From contig JAGXGA010000027.1 of the NCBI GenBank assembly GCA_024636975.1, forward strand, positions 310,001 through 374,000: 64,000 nt of DNA, read 5' to 3'. Below, in pieces: positions 24,876-34,750 of this stretch (position 1 is its first letter; each line of letters starts with the position of its first letter). The position numbers were made by a program, and so were the translations under genes. The stretch comes from Mariniphaga sp. Its GTDB lineage: Bacteria; Bacteroidota; Bacteroidia; Bacteroidales; Prolixibacteraceae. The notes under the pieces are model-generated. The model ran no database searches. It was given only the letters and a program-made list of their open reading frames with translations, and was not told where the DNA came from.

Positions 24876-27842
24876 ATGATGATTAAAGATTTAAGCATCA
24901 AAACCCAATTGATTGCGGGATTTTTTGTACTGCTGGCTTTTGTGGGCATTTTAGGTTGGATAACCTATAGCCAGAATAAAAGACTTAAATATCAGTCGGA
25001 AATTATACATTACCATCCCATGCAGGTGCAGCAGGCAGTAAGTTCTTTGCGTTACAATGTGCTATCAATTCAACGTGATAAAAAAAGCCTTTTCATATCA
25101 GGAGACGAAAGGGATTTTCTTGATGCTTTAAAGCGGTTTGAAGTATACAGAACAGAAGCCCGGGAAGAATTGAAAGATATACAAACCCGTTACCTTGGGT
25201 CGCCTGCTGATGTTGATTCTTTATCTCACGCATTGGCAGAATGGAATGTTATGACTGATCAAACCATTCAGTTGTTTAAGGAGGGAAACCTTGATGAGGC
25301 ATTAAACCGCACCCGGGCTGATGGCCTGGGGGGTATACAGGTTAATACCATACTGAAGTGGATAAAAGTTATCGAGGATTCTGCCATTAACAAGGAACAT
25401 GAACTCTACAGGACATCTCAGGAACTGAATCAATCACTGAATACCCGTATGATGGGTATGTTAACAGGTATATTCCTGGTTTCCATTCTTATTTATTTTG
25501 TGTTATGGAAAAACATACGTCAGCCGCTTACCGAACTTGAAAGAGCTACCCGGCGCTTTTTTGAAGGGGATATGAGCGCCCGCAGCTCCTATTCTTTAAA
25601 GAATGAGTTTGGGCAATTATCTCAATCGTTTAATCAGCTTGTCAGTAAAATACAGGGTAATATAGAGATTCATAAACGTATTTCTGCTCTGTCGCAACTG
25701 ATGCTGAAAGAAACCAATTCCCACCGGTTTTTTAATATGGTATTAAAAGCCCTGATTGAGGAAACAGAGGCTAAGATGGCGGTGGTTTATCTGCTTGATG
25801 AAGAGAAAAAGGTATTTGTGCATTATGAATCGATAGGGGCAGGCGACCAGGCGCGGCAGTCGTTTAGTCTTGAAGCACCTGAAGGAGAGCTGGGGCTGGC
25901 TGTTTCCACCGGAAAAGTTCAGCACATGCAAAATATTCAGGACGACACTCGTTTTTTGTTCTATACCTCGATGGGTAAAATTGTTCCCCGGGAATTAATT
26001 ACCATTCCCATTGTTGATGAAGAAAAAACAGTGGCAGTGTTTTCGTTGTGTAATACAGACCGGTTTGATCAGGAGGCGGTGCATCTGGTGAAAATGGCTT
26101 GTGACACCCTGAATGCCAGGGTATTGAGTGTGCTGGCACTGCGTAGAATTCAGCATTTTTCCAAAAGACTGGAAGAGCAGAACAATGAACTGGAGATTCA
26201 GAAAAATGAACTTATTCAACAGTCATCAGAGCTTACAGATCAGAATACAGAGCTGGAACGGCAAAAAAGACAGCTTGATGATGCAAGCCGGTTTAAAACA
26301 AGCTTTTTGTCGACCATGAGCCACGAACTGCGTACGCCTCTTAATTCGGTTATTGCTCTTACTGGTGTGCTTAGCCGCAGGTTGTCGGGAAAAATTCCTG
26401 AGGAAGAGCACAGTTACCTTGATGTGGTGGAACGTAACGGTAAACACCTTCTCTCGCTGATAAATGATATACTCGACTTATCACAGATTGAATCGGGCAA
26501 AGAAGATATTAATATAAGCGAATTTAATGCATGCAATATAATTGAAGATGTGGTAAATATGATTTTACCCCAGGCACAACAAAATGGAATTGGACTTACC
26601 AAAACTTGCGATAGCCAATACTTTCCTGTAATAAGCGATGCTTCCAAAATCAGGCATATTCTGATAAATCTGGTTGGAAATGCAGTAAAATTTACTGAAA
26701 AGGGAAAGGTGGAGGTAACTGGTTCAGTAAAGAGTAATTGTATGGAAATTACTATTGCCGATACAGGTATTGGTATTGAGGAAAAGAACCTTTCATACAT
26801 TTTTGATGAGTTTAAGCAGGCCGATAGCAGTTCTTCCCGGAAATTTGGAGGAACAGGACTTGGATTGGCAATTGCACGTAAATATGCCCATATGCTGGGT
26901 GGTGACATCAAAGTTAAAAGCACATACGGCAGGGGTTCTGAATTCACGCTGTCAATACCTTTACAGTACAATCCCGGTAACCGGGCTATCCAGGTCATGG
27001 AGCCAGCTGGAACCGAGAATCAAAAAAGAGTTGGTTCTCCATTATCTGAAGTTTCACCGGAGGATAAAACTATTTTACTTGTTGACGATAGCAGACCGGC
27101 CATTATCCAGATGAACGATATTCTGGAAGAGTATGGATACAATGTGCTGATTGCAAGTAACGGAGAAGAAGCCCTTGAAATTGTGAAAAAGACTGTGCCG
27201 GATGCTATGGTGCTTGATCTGATGATGCCCCGGATGGATGGATTCCAGGTATTGAAAACATTGATAGAAGCTGAGCCTACAGTCCATGTGCCGGTGCTTA
27301 TTTTGGCAGCCGAACATTTAACCAAAGAGGAACTGGCATTTTTAAAAAGAAATATTGTTTACCAGCTTATTCAGAAGGGGGATGTGAACCGTAACGATCT
27401 GTTGAAGGCCATCAGTGATTTATTGTTTGCAGAGCGGAAGCAACTGCCGGGTAACCTGTTGCATTCGGTTCAGGGTAAGGCCCTGGCACTGGTTGTGGAG
27501 GATAATCCCGATAACATGTTAACAGTAAAAGCCCTTTTGTTGGAACACTATAATGTAGTTGAAGCCGTTAACGGCAGGCAGGGAGTAGAAATGGCAAAAA
27601 AATACCAGCCCCATTTTATTTTAATGGACATTGCCCTGCCCGAAATGAATGGAATTGAGGCTTTTAAATCCATCAGGAACGATCCGCACCTGAAGCATAT
27701 TCCTGTAATTGCACTTACAGCAAGCGCCCTTACAAGTGACAGGGAAATTATTCTTGCCCACGGATTTGATGCATATATACCTAAACCAATCGATAACACA
27801 GTCTTTTTTGAGACGCTGGAATCTACTTTATATGGAAAATAG
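24876..27842 (+). CDS. hybrid sensor histidine kinase with two receivers
   Basis: 988 residues. Helix at about 10-30, a periplasmic helical domain (35-190) of four-helix-bundle receptor/CHASE3-like type, second helix near 195-212, HAMP (213-265), a GAF domain (about 280-425), coiled coil, HisKA with MSHELRTPL (His about 483), HATPase (585-705), receiver 1 (Asp about 781 in LDLMMPRMDG) and receiver 2 (Asp about 918 in MDIALPEMNG). Receiver 1 has Ala where the switch Thr/Ser is usual (LILAAE) and a poor Lys-Pro motif, so it may be inactive as a phosphate acceptor. No DNA-binding domain or Hpt. The next gene overlaps by 11 bp. Confidence 0.92.
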   Translation: MMIKDLSIKTQLIAGFFVLLAFVGILGWITYSQNKRLKYQSEIIHYHPMQVQQAVSSLRYNVLSIQRDKKSLFISGDERDFLDALKRFEVYRTEAREELKDIQTRYLGSPADVDSLSHALAEWNVMTDQTIQLFKEGNLDEALNRTRADGLGGIQVNTILKWIKVIEDSAINKEHELYRTSQELNQSLNTRMMGMLTGIFLVSILIYFVLWKNIRQPLTELERATRRFFEGDMSARSSYSLKNEFGQLSQSFNQLVSKIQGNIEIHKRISALSQLMLKETNSHRFFNMVLKALIEETEAKMAVVYLLDEEKKVFVHYESIGAGDQARQSFSLEAPEGELGLAVSTGKVQHMQNIQDDTRFLFYTSMGKIVPRELITIPIVDEEKTVAVFSLCNTDRFDQEAVHLVKMACDTLNARVLSVLALRRIQHFSKRLEEQNNELEIQKNELIQQSSELTDQNTELERQKRQLDDASRFKTSFLSTMSHELRTPLNSVIALTGVLSRRLSGKIPEEEHSYLDVVERNGKHLLSLINDILDLSQIESGKEDINISEFNACNIIEDVVNMILPQAQQNGIGLTKTCDSQYFPVISDASKIRHILINLVGNAVKFTEKGKVEVTGSVKSNCMEITIADTGIGIEEKNLSYIFDEFKQADSSSSRKFGGTGLGLAIARKYAHMLGGDIKVKSTYGRGSEFTLSIPLQYNPGNRAIQVMEPAGTENQKRVGSPLSEVSPEDKTILLVDDSRPAIIQMNDILEEYGYNVLIASNGEEALEIVKKTVPDAMVLDLMMPRMDGFQVLKTLIEAEPTVHVPVLILAAEHLTKEELAFLKRNIVYQLIQKGDVNRNDLLKAISDLLFAERKQLPGNLLHSVQGKALALVVEDNPDNMLTVKALLLEHYNVVEAVNGRQGVEMAKKYQPHFILMDIALPEMNGIEAFKSIRNDPHLKHIPVIALTASALTSDREIILAHGFDAYIPKPIDNTVFFETLESTLYGK

Positions 27843-30800
27843 AGTTATTAAAATACTTGCGATAGACGATAATGCCGATAACCTGTTTGTTTTTAAGGCA
27901 CTTATTAATGAAATTTTTACAGATGCTCTTGTATTTACAGAGACTGAAGGTGAGAGAGGTATTAAAACCGCCCTGACAGAAGATCCGGATGTGATTTTGC
28001 TGGATGTAATCATGCCGGGAATGGATGGCTACGAGGTGTGCAGAAAAATAAAATCACATGAAAAGCTTGCCGATATCCCTGTCGTTTTTGTAACAGCTTT
28101 GAAAGGAAACAAGGAGAGTCGCATTAAAGCATTGGCCGCTGGAGCGGAAGCCTTTCTTTCGAAACCGCTGGATGAAGCGGAACTGATTGCTCAAATCAGG
28201 GCGATGGACTCCATAAAGGTCGGCCGGGTAGAAAAGCGAAACAGGGAGGAACACCTTAACCGGCTGGTTGAGGAGCAGACCAGGGAGCTAAAGATGGCTC
28301 ACAGTGTTACCCTCAGTTTGCTGGAAGAACTGAAAAATGAAGTTGAGGCTCGTAAGAAAAGCGAGGCCGCTTTAAGGGAAAGTGAGGAACGGTACAGGGC
28401 GTTTATTGAAAACAGCATGGATGCTATTTTACTGACTCAGCCTGACGGTAAAATCCTTTCAGCAAACCCTGCTGCATGTGATATGTTTGGCCGTACAGAA
28501 GACGAACTGATAAAATGGGGCAAAGAGGGTGTTCTTGATAAATCGGATAACAGGTTGTCGGAATTTCTTGCAGAACGTGAAAAAAATGGTAAGGCAAAAG
28601 GGGAAATATGGTTAAAGCGGAAAAACGGTGAAACTTTTTCGGCTGAAGTCTCATCCGCCTTGTTTAGAAACAGTTCGGAAGAGGTTTTCTCCAGTATGAT
28701 TATACGCGACATCTCCCAAAGGCTGGAAGCCGAGAAAACAATCGATAATGAACGACTCTTACTGCGCACACTTATTAACAATATTCCCGATTCGATTTAC
28801 TGCAAGGATATCCTGTGCAGGAAAACGCTTGCCAATACCATGGAAATCCTGTACATGGGGGCGAAGACGGAAGCTGAAGTGATTGGGAAAGATGATTTTG
28901 ATGTCTATCCTAATGAAATGGCTGAGCGGTTTTATGCCGATGACCGGTATATTCTTGAAACCGGTAAGCCTATATTAAACCGGGAAGAACTGTTGATTGA
29001 TGAGCATGGTGAGAAAAAGTGGCTGTTGTCGTCAAAACTTCCCCTCCGTGACCGGAATGGAAAAATCACCGGGCTTGTTGGGATTGGCAGGGATATAACC
29101 GTATTAAAACACCGGGAGTTGGTTCAGACCTTGCAGTACAACATGGCCACTGCAATGGTTAATAAAAAAAACCTAGAGGAATTGTTTGAGATCATTAAAT
29201 ATGATTTATCCCAACTTATGGAGGCTGAAAACCTCACCCTGGCTATTTTGAATCAGGAAACAGGAATGCTTTCCTCACCGGTTGATTTTGAAGAAGACGG
29301 GCAAAATCCCCAGACATGGCCTGCTGAGGGTTCTCTTACAGGCTGGCTCATCTGGCAAAAAAAATCATGTTTATTATCCCATTCGGAACTTGAAAAACTC
29401 GCAGAGAAAGAAAAACTGGTGAGGTACGGCCCCGTATCGGAATGCTGGATGGGTGTCCCGTTGTTTGACGGAGATAAAGCAGTGGGGGCAATTATAATGC
29501 AGAGTTATAAAAACAGGGAAGCCTATGATTTACAAAGCATCAGGATTGTGGAACTGATATCTTCGCAACTGAGCAGCTACATGAAAAGGTTAAGTGCAGA
29601 GGAAACTGCCCTTAAGCTTTTAAAGGCTGTTGAACATAGCCCCGATACCATCTATATTACAAATACCAAAGGCATTATTGAATATGTTAATCCCAGTTTT
29701 ACGGATCGTACGGGTTATTCTCAGGTGGAGGCTATTGGCCAGACTCCCAGGATATTGAATTCCGGGAAACACCCTAAATCGTTTTATAAAGATATTTGGG
29801 ATACTTTGCTGGCAGGGAAAGACTGGCATGGTGAAATATTGAACAAGAAAAAAGACGGCAGGCTATACTGGGAAAATACAGGTATCGCCCCTTTATTTAA
29901 TAATAAGGGAGAATTAACCCATTTTATTGCTATTAATGAGGAGATCACTGAAAAAAAGAAAACAGAGGAAGCTTTAAAGCACCATACCGCACTGCAAGCG
30001 TTACTGATAAACATTGCATCGGGCTATATCAATGTGCATGTCGGAAGCCTCGATAGTACAATTAAATCTTCGCTGGCAGAAATGGGGCAATTCGCAGCTG
30101 CCGACCGTGCTTATATTTTTGAATACGACTGGAAGAAACAAATTACCAGGAATAGCTTTGAGTGGTGTGCTGAAGGAATATCTCCCCAAATCGATAATTT
30201 GCAACACCTCGAATTAAACCGGGTTGAAGCATTGGTTGCTGCACATCGAAAAGGTGAAGTATTTTATCTGCAAGATGTTATGTCTCTCGATATAAATGAT
30301 CCATTAAGACTGGTTTTGGAATCCCAGGAGATAAAAAGTACAATAGCATTGCCTATGATGGAAGGAACAAAATGCACTGGCTTTGTTGGATTTGACTGGG
30401 TACGCGAACGCCATGCCTACCTGGAAGGAGAAAAAGTGTTACTGAGTATATTCTCTCAATTACTGGTGAATGTTAAAACTAAAACCCGGTTGGAAAGAAA
30501 CCTTATAATTGAGAAAGAAAAGGCGGAAGCTGCCGACCGGTTAAAGACAGCTTTCCTTAATAATATTTCGCATGAAGTGCGGACCCCGATTAACGGAATT
30601 CTTGGCTTTGGGAACATGCTCATTCAACCAGACTTAACACAGGAAGAAAAAAATGAGTATTATGATATCCTTCAACATAGCAGTAACCGGCTTATCAGTA
30701 CGATTACCTCTTTTATGGATATCTCATTAATATCCTCGGGTAACATGTCGGTTGTGAAAAAGAATTTTTCACTTCATTGTTTTTTTAATGATCTCCATGA

Positions 30801-31644
30801 ATACTATAAGCAGGAAAGTATAAAAAAGAATATTGAATTGGTTCTGGAGTTGAATAGCAGGGAAAAAGATTTTCATATTGAATCGGATGAGGAAGTTTTA
30901 AAAAAGATATTCCATCAATTAATTGAAAATGCGTTAAAATTTACCAACACCGGTCAAATTTGTTTTGGATACAGGTCAGCAAAAGAAAAACTTGAATTTT
31001 TTGTAAGAGATACCGGGATAGGAATAGAACCGGAAATGTCAGGGAAGGTATTTGAACCTTTTATACAGGAAGATTTCCGTCTTTCCAGGGGATATGAGGG
31101 AAGCGGGCTTGGCCTCTCCATATCGAAAGGACTGGTTGAACTGTTGGGGGGTACAATTATGCTTTCTTCGGAAAAAGGACGTGGTACTTTAGTGTCTTTT
31201 AATCTACCCTGTGCGGATAAGCCCATTGAAGGCACTGCTCCTGTTCCTTCAGAATTGAATGGAAATAACTTCCTGGCGCTTATTGCCGAAGATGATAAAG
31301 TGAATCAGCTTTACCTTGAAATAATTCTAAGTCATGCCAACATTAAATGCATTTCTGTGACAAACGGAAAACTGGCCGTTGAAGCATGCCGGAATAACCG
31401 GAATATTGGAATTGTTTTGATGGATTTGAAAATGCCCGTAATGGGCGGACTTGAAGCAACGAAACAGATAAAGCAATTCAGGCCCGATTTGCCGGTATTG
31501 GCTGTCACGGCGCATGGTATGAAGGGCGATCATGAGATGGCACTCAAAGCTGGTTGCGATGATTACCTGGCAAAACCGTTTAAAAAAGAAGTGTTGCTGA
31601 ATAAGGTTATCTCCTTTTTAAGCGAAAAGAAACATGTTAATTGA
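27832..31644 (+). CDS. multi-sensor hybrid histidine kinase with receivers at both ends
   Basis: 1270 residues, cytoplasmic (no transmembrane helix seen). Order: receiver (1-125; Asp about 58 in LLDVIMPGMDG), coiled coil, PAS (about 185-300), PAS (310-425), GAF (435-590), PAS with PAC (600-715), GAF (725-885), HisKA with ISHEVRTPING (His about 914), HATPase (960-1130), receiver (Asp about 1198 in LMDLKMPVMGG). I start at the ATG at 27832, giving an 11-bp overlap with the upstream kinase gene; the frame is open back to 27709 inside that gene. The N-terminal receiver suggests it accepts phosphate from the preceding kinase, forming a relay. Confidence 0.92.
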   Translation: MENRVIKILAIDDNADNLFVFKALINEIFTDALVFTETEGERGIKTALTEDPDVILLDVIMPGMDGYEVCRKIKSHEKLADIPVVFVTALKGNKESRIKALAAGAEAFLSKPLDEAELIAQIRAMDSIKVGRVEKRNREEHLNRLVEEQTRELKMAHSVTLSLLEELKNEVEARKKSEAALRESEERYRAFIENSMDAILLTQPDGKILSANPAACDMFGRTEDELIKWGKEGVLDKSDNRLSEFLAEREKNGKAKGEIWLKRKNGETFSAEVSSALFRNSSEEVFSSMIIRDISQRLEAEKTIDNERLLLRTLINNIPDSIYCKDILCRKTLANTMEILYMGAKTEAEVIGKDDFDVYPNEMAERFYADDRYILETGKPILNREELLIDEHGEKKWLLSSKLPLRDRNGKITGLVGIGRDITVLKHRELVQTLQYNMATAMVNKKNLEELFEIIKYDLSQLMEAENLTLAILNQETGMLSSPVDFEEDGQNPQTWPAEGSLTGWLIWQKKSCLLSHSELEKLAEKEKLVRYGPVSECWMGVPLFDGDKAVGAIIMQSYKNREAYDLQSIRIVELISSQLSSYMKRLSAEETALKLLKAVEHSPDTIYITNTKGIIEYVNPSFTDRTGYSQVEAIGQTPRILNSGKHPKSFYKDIWDTLLAGKDWHGEILNKKKDGRLYWENTGIAPLFNNKGELTHFIAINEEITEKKKTEEALKHHTALQALLINIASGYINVHVGSLDSTIKSSLAEMGQFAAADRAYIFEYDWKKQITRNSFEWCAEGISPQIDNLQHLELNRVEALVAAHRKGEVFYLQDVMSLDINDPLRLVLESQEIKSTIALPMMEGTKCTGFVGFDWVRERHAYLEGEKVLLSIFSQLLVNVKTKTRLERNLIIEKEKAEAADRLKTAFLNNISHEVRTPINGILGFGNMLIQPDLTQEEKNEYYDILQHSSNRLISTITSFMDISLISSGNMSVVKKNFSLHCFFNDLHEYYKQESIKKNIELVLELNSREKDFHIESDEEVLKKIFHQLIENALKFTNTGQICFGYRSAKEKLEFFVRDTGIGIEPEMSGKVFEPFIQEDFRLSRGYEGSGLGLSISKGLVELLGGTIMLSSEKGRGTLVSFNLPCADKPIEGTAPVPSELNGNNFLALIAEDDKVNQLYLEIILSHANIKCISVTNGKLAVEACRNNRNIGIVLMDLKMPVMGGLEATKQIKQFRPDLPVLAVTAHGMKGDHEMALKAGCDDYLAKPFKKEVLLNKVISFLSEKKHVN

Positions 31645-32156
31645 GAACTTAATGAAGCAGTTTCCCAACAACGACAATTAGATTAAGTTTTCATGAAGCC
31701 ATGTAACAATCCAAAAGAGGCTCATGAAGATTCAGATAACTCTTTTTTCAATTTATTTAATTGTGAAGGTCGGCTGGCATTATCTGTAATTATTTGTCCG
31801 TTTTCATCAATCAATAAATTTCGTGGAATCCAAAATTGTTGTTTCAGGCAGTTAGTTCACTGCATTTGATTCATTTGCTGTTGCTTAACCACACTGTCAA
31901 GTATGGCTTTTATATTCTCATTTTCAATGATTTTTAATCCCAGCCTTTCATCGGAAACCCCATTTTTCAACTTAAAAACCATTAAGGTGAAGAAGTTGAA
32001 GAAATAGTCTCCTGTCAACCGATTAAAACTTAAAACTATCCATTCATTCAAATCAAATAAGTGGCAGAAGGCAGTGCATCAACAATCACTCCTTTCGGTT
32101 TGTTACCCTATAATTAACACCTGTAGCAGGTTTCCCGCTGCAGAAAAAAGAAAAAA
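31645..32156. other. intergenic region holding a gene remnant
   Basis: About 510 bp between the hybrid kinase and doxX genes. It contains the thioredoxin-like remnant on minus described separately; outside that I see no promoter, RNA or repeat. Confidence 0.5.
31722..32051 (-). pseudogene. decayed gene remnant with a thioredoxin-like C-terminal end
   Basis: On minus, after an in-frame TGA at 31857-31859, the frame reads FWIPRNLLIDENGQI and ends ASRPSQLNKLKKELSES with TGA. This is the usual last 40 residues of TlpA/ResA-like thioredoxin proteins (PRNFLID-Gly-Ile and a following RPS segment). The 64 codons before the internal TGA (32051-31857) do not show the W-C-x-x-C active site and are not recognisable to me. 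So an intact gene is absent; a UGA-recoding reading is much less likely. Confidence 0.35.
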
Positions 32157-32597
32157 ATGAATAGTTTTTTACGAAAAACCTTGCCTCTTGCCAACATAGA
32201 TGTCGGTTTGCTTTTACTTAGGATTACAGTGGCCGGTTTTATGCTGTCGCATGGGTACCCCAAGCTAATGACATTAATTTCCGGTGAGCCTGTATCCTTT
32301 GCTAATTTTATGGGGCTGGGGCCTGAACTTTCACTGTTACTGGCGGTTTTTGCAGAATTTCTATGTGCGGTTTTAATAGTTTTCGGTCTGTTTACCCGAC
32401 TGGCAGCAATCCCGCTGGTAATTACTATGGCGGTGGCTGCTTTCCACATTCATGCCGACGATCCTTTTTCTACAAAAGAGAAAGCCTTGCTGTTTCTGAT
32501 TGTTTTTATTTTTCTGCTGATAACAGGAGGAGGCAGGTATTCTATTGATTATATTCTTTACAATAAAACTGAAAAAAGGCAACGCAGGTACATCTGA
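32157..32597 (+). CDS. DoxX-family membrane protein
   Basis: 146 residues with four transmembrane helices. The pattern DVGLLLLRITVAGFMLSHGYPKL, ELSLLLAVFAEFLCAVLIVFGL and AAIPLVITMAVAAFHIHADDPF is typical of bacterial DoxX proteins. The family includes a subunit of archaeal thiosulfate:quinone oxidoreductase and mycobacterial thiol-stress partners; the role here is unknown. Its stop lies 12 bp from the end of the convergent PorE-like gene. Confidence 0.87.
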   Translation: MNSFLRKTLPLANIDVGLLLLRITVAGFMLSHGYPKLMTLISGEPVSFANFMGLGPELSLLLAVFAEFLCAVLIVFGLFTRLAAIPLVITMAVAAFHIHADDPFSTKEKALLFLIVFIFLLITGGGRYSIDYILYNKTEKRQRRYI

Positions 32598-32609
32598 TTT
32601 CTTATTTCT

Positions 32610-34604
32610 TTATTGTTCCGGTTCTGCATCAAATCGTTCAATAAAATCAGTTGAGAGTACCCTGAATTCGGTACGGCGGTTGATGGCTTGCGCTGCCTCC
32701 TGCTGTTCAGCGGGCAGGGCTAATATAAACTGCTCGGTCAGTTCATCTCCCCGTTTAAGGAAATCGTACTGACGGGCAAGTGTACGTGTAATGGCTTTGG
32801 GCCATGTTTCGCCATATCCTTTGGCTACCAGGCGTTGTGGGCTGATTCCCCGTTCGATAAGGTAATCTACTACACTTTGTGCACGTTTTTGCGATAGCTC
32901 GAAGTTAAACTGATCACTGCCAACGTGGTCGGTGTGCGACATGATTTCAACAGTTATTGTTGGGTTAACCACGAGTGTTGCTACAAGCGTATCAAGGGAA
33001 GTCTTCGATTCAGGCTGCAATTCCCAGCTTCCAAATGCATAATTAATGTTTTCAAGATTTACAGGTACATCGGTGGGTGACAGAAACAGGTCGAACCTGA
33101 AATCTTTACTGTCCTCGAGTCCTATGGTATTTGCCGAAGCTTTGTCGCGCAGGTAGCCGTCTTTGAATGCAGCAAAAACATACTCTGTTTCCGGTTTCAG
33201 TGTCATCTGGAACTTACCGTTTTGGGTCCGCATGCGCAGGCTGGTTCCATCCGTCCCTATGATTCTCACCATCGCACCGTCGACATGAGTGCCTGTTTCC
33301 CTGTCGAAAACTTCTCCTTCAGCTTTAAATATTTTTGGCGGAACAACAAATTCGTACAGATCGTCACCCCGTGACCCTTTGCGGTTTGATGAAAACATTC
33401 CTTTGTTCTCGCCTTCTACATAAGCAATTCCAAAATCATCGTAGGGTGAGTTTACAGGATAGCCCATATTCTTGACACTCCAGGTTTTATCTTCATTTTC
33501 CACGGCTTTAAAAATATCAAAACCACCCATTCCCATGATATAGTTTGATGAAAAATAGAGTTCCCCGTTGTCCCTTATGAAAGGAAACATTTCATCGCCG
33601 GGAGTATTAATTTCTTCACCCAGATTTACAGGGTTTGCAAAAGATCCTCCATCCTTTTCAGCTTTCCAGATGTCTTTACCTCCAAAGCCTCCGGGCATAT
33701 CCGATACAAAATACAATACCGATCCGTCATGGCTGAGGGCGGGATGTGCTGCGGTGAGGCTGTCGCCCACCACCTGCACCTTTATTGGTTCCGACCAGGA
33801 GCCTCTTGATTGGGAGGAGGAGTATAGTTCCGCTCCCAATGCTTCGGCTTTATCGTACCGGCACCGGGTGAATATCATTTGTTCACCGGTTGAAGAGAGC
33901 GCAGCTGCACCGTCTTCATCGCCTGAATTAACTACCAGGTTTTCATCTAGCAGCTTAGGCTGGTCCCATTTCTGGCGCTGCACATTGAAGGTTGCCCTGA
34001 ACAGATCGGCATACTTCTGACCGGTAATCTCACTTTTTCGTTTACCTGTTGCAGCCTGTCGCATGGAAGTAAAAATAATTTCGTTATCGCGCCCTGCTAC
34101 AAAAGCAGGTGAAAAATCGCTTTCCCTTGAGTTTATTTCCTTTATTGGGTTTATAATATGGCGTGTGGGATTCTCTGTCCATTCCTGTGTTTGACGTATG
34201 GCTTCCAGTCCTTTGCGGGCTCTTTCCTCTCCGGGTATCAGGTCCAGATACATTCTGTAGTTTTCAATGGCCTCTTCATATTCCTGGGAGTTACGTTGCA
34301 TTTCGGCCAGGTTAAACAGTGCTTCCGGCTCTTCGTACCCCCTTCGGATGGCATTCTGGTAATACATTGCTGCCCGCTCATAATCGCCAATATACTGATA
34401 ACATTCAGCAATGGCATAGGCGTAATCTCTTCGTTTAGCCCGATCCTTTTCCTTTCGGCTGGCTTTACGGTACTTTTCAATGGCCCTGTAATACTCACCT
34501 ATTTCATGAGAAACCACGGCATCCCGCCCTGTTTTGCCGGCTCCACACGATGCCAAACCTGTTATTATTGTTATAAATATAATTAATCTGAAGTATCTAT
34601 TCAT
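32610..34604 (-). CDS. porE: PorE-like outer-membrane lipoprotein (TPR, beta-propeller, CRD, OmpA)
   Basis: 664 residues. Signal peptide ending GLASC (lipobox; Cys near 20), TPR region (about 30-145; YYRAIEKYRKASR, YERAAMYYQNAIRRG), PD40/WD40-like propeller (150-400; VLYFVSDMPGGFGGKDIWKA, LYFSSNYIMGMGGFDIFK), carboxypeptidase-regulatory-like domain (410-490) and a C-terminal OmpA peptidoglycan-binding domain (530-640; SHTDHVGSDQFNFELSQKRAQSVVDYL in pieces). This domain order is that of PorE, which links the type IX secretion apparatus to peptidoglycan. Related OmpA-fusion lipoproteins exist, so the name is probable, not certain. PorQ lies 18 kb away. Confidence 0.8.
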   Translation of the reverse strand: MNRYFRLIIFITIITGLASCGAGKTGRDAVVSHEIGEYYRAIEKYRKASRKEKDRAKRRDYAYAIAECYQYIGDYERAAMYYQNAIRRGYEEPEALFNLAEMQRNSQEYEEAIENYRMYLDLIPGEERARKGLEAIRQTQEWTENPTRHIINPIKEINSRESDFSPAFVAGRDNEIIFTSMRQAATGKRKSEITGQKYADLFRATFNVQRQKWDQPKLLDENLVVNSGDEDGAAALSSTGEQMIFTRCRYDKAEALGAELYSSSQSRGSWSEPIKVQVVGDSLTAAHPALSHDGSVLYFVSDMPGGFGGKDIWKAEKDGGSFANPVNLGEEINTPGDEMFPFIRDNGELYFSSNYIMGMGGFDIFKAVENEDKTWSVKNMGYPVNSPYDDFGIAYVEGENKGMFSSNRKGSRGDDLYEFVVPPKIFKAEGEVFDRETGTHVDGAMVRIIGTDGTSLRMRTQNGKFQMTLKPETEYVFAAFKDGYLRDKASANTIGLEDSKDFRFDLFLSPTDVPVNLENINYAFGSWELQPESKTSLDTLVATLVVNPTITVEIMSHTDHVGSDQFNFELSQKRAQSVVDYLIERGISPQRLVAKGYGETWPKAITRTLARQYDFLKRGDELTEQFILALPAEQQEAAQAINRRTEFRVLSTDFIERFDAEPEQ

Positions 34605-34690
34605 TCCCGTTGTTACTTTGGAAAGGTAAAAGTATATTAAATTTACTGGCTGTAAAAATAACGTCTTTCCGTTAATTTAAGTATGCAACA

Positions 34691-34724
34691 AAAAAAAGAG
34701 GTTCCCGATCACCCGGAAACCTCT
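34691..34724 (-). terminator. intrinsic terminator after glnN
   Basis: On minus, AGAGGTT pairs with AACCTCT, an inner CCGGG/CCGGG-type match tightens the loop, and a run of T follows. It lies about 27 bp past the stop at 34751. Confidence 0.85.
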
Positions 34725-34750
34725 AATAGTTAAGCTAATATTCTGTTCAA

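Noticed and set aside
31857-31859. TGA as a selenocysteine codon in the thioredoxin-like remnant
   Set aside because: No C-x-x-C-like site around the TGA and no SECIS-like hairpin seen.
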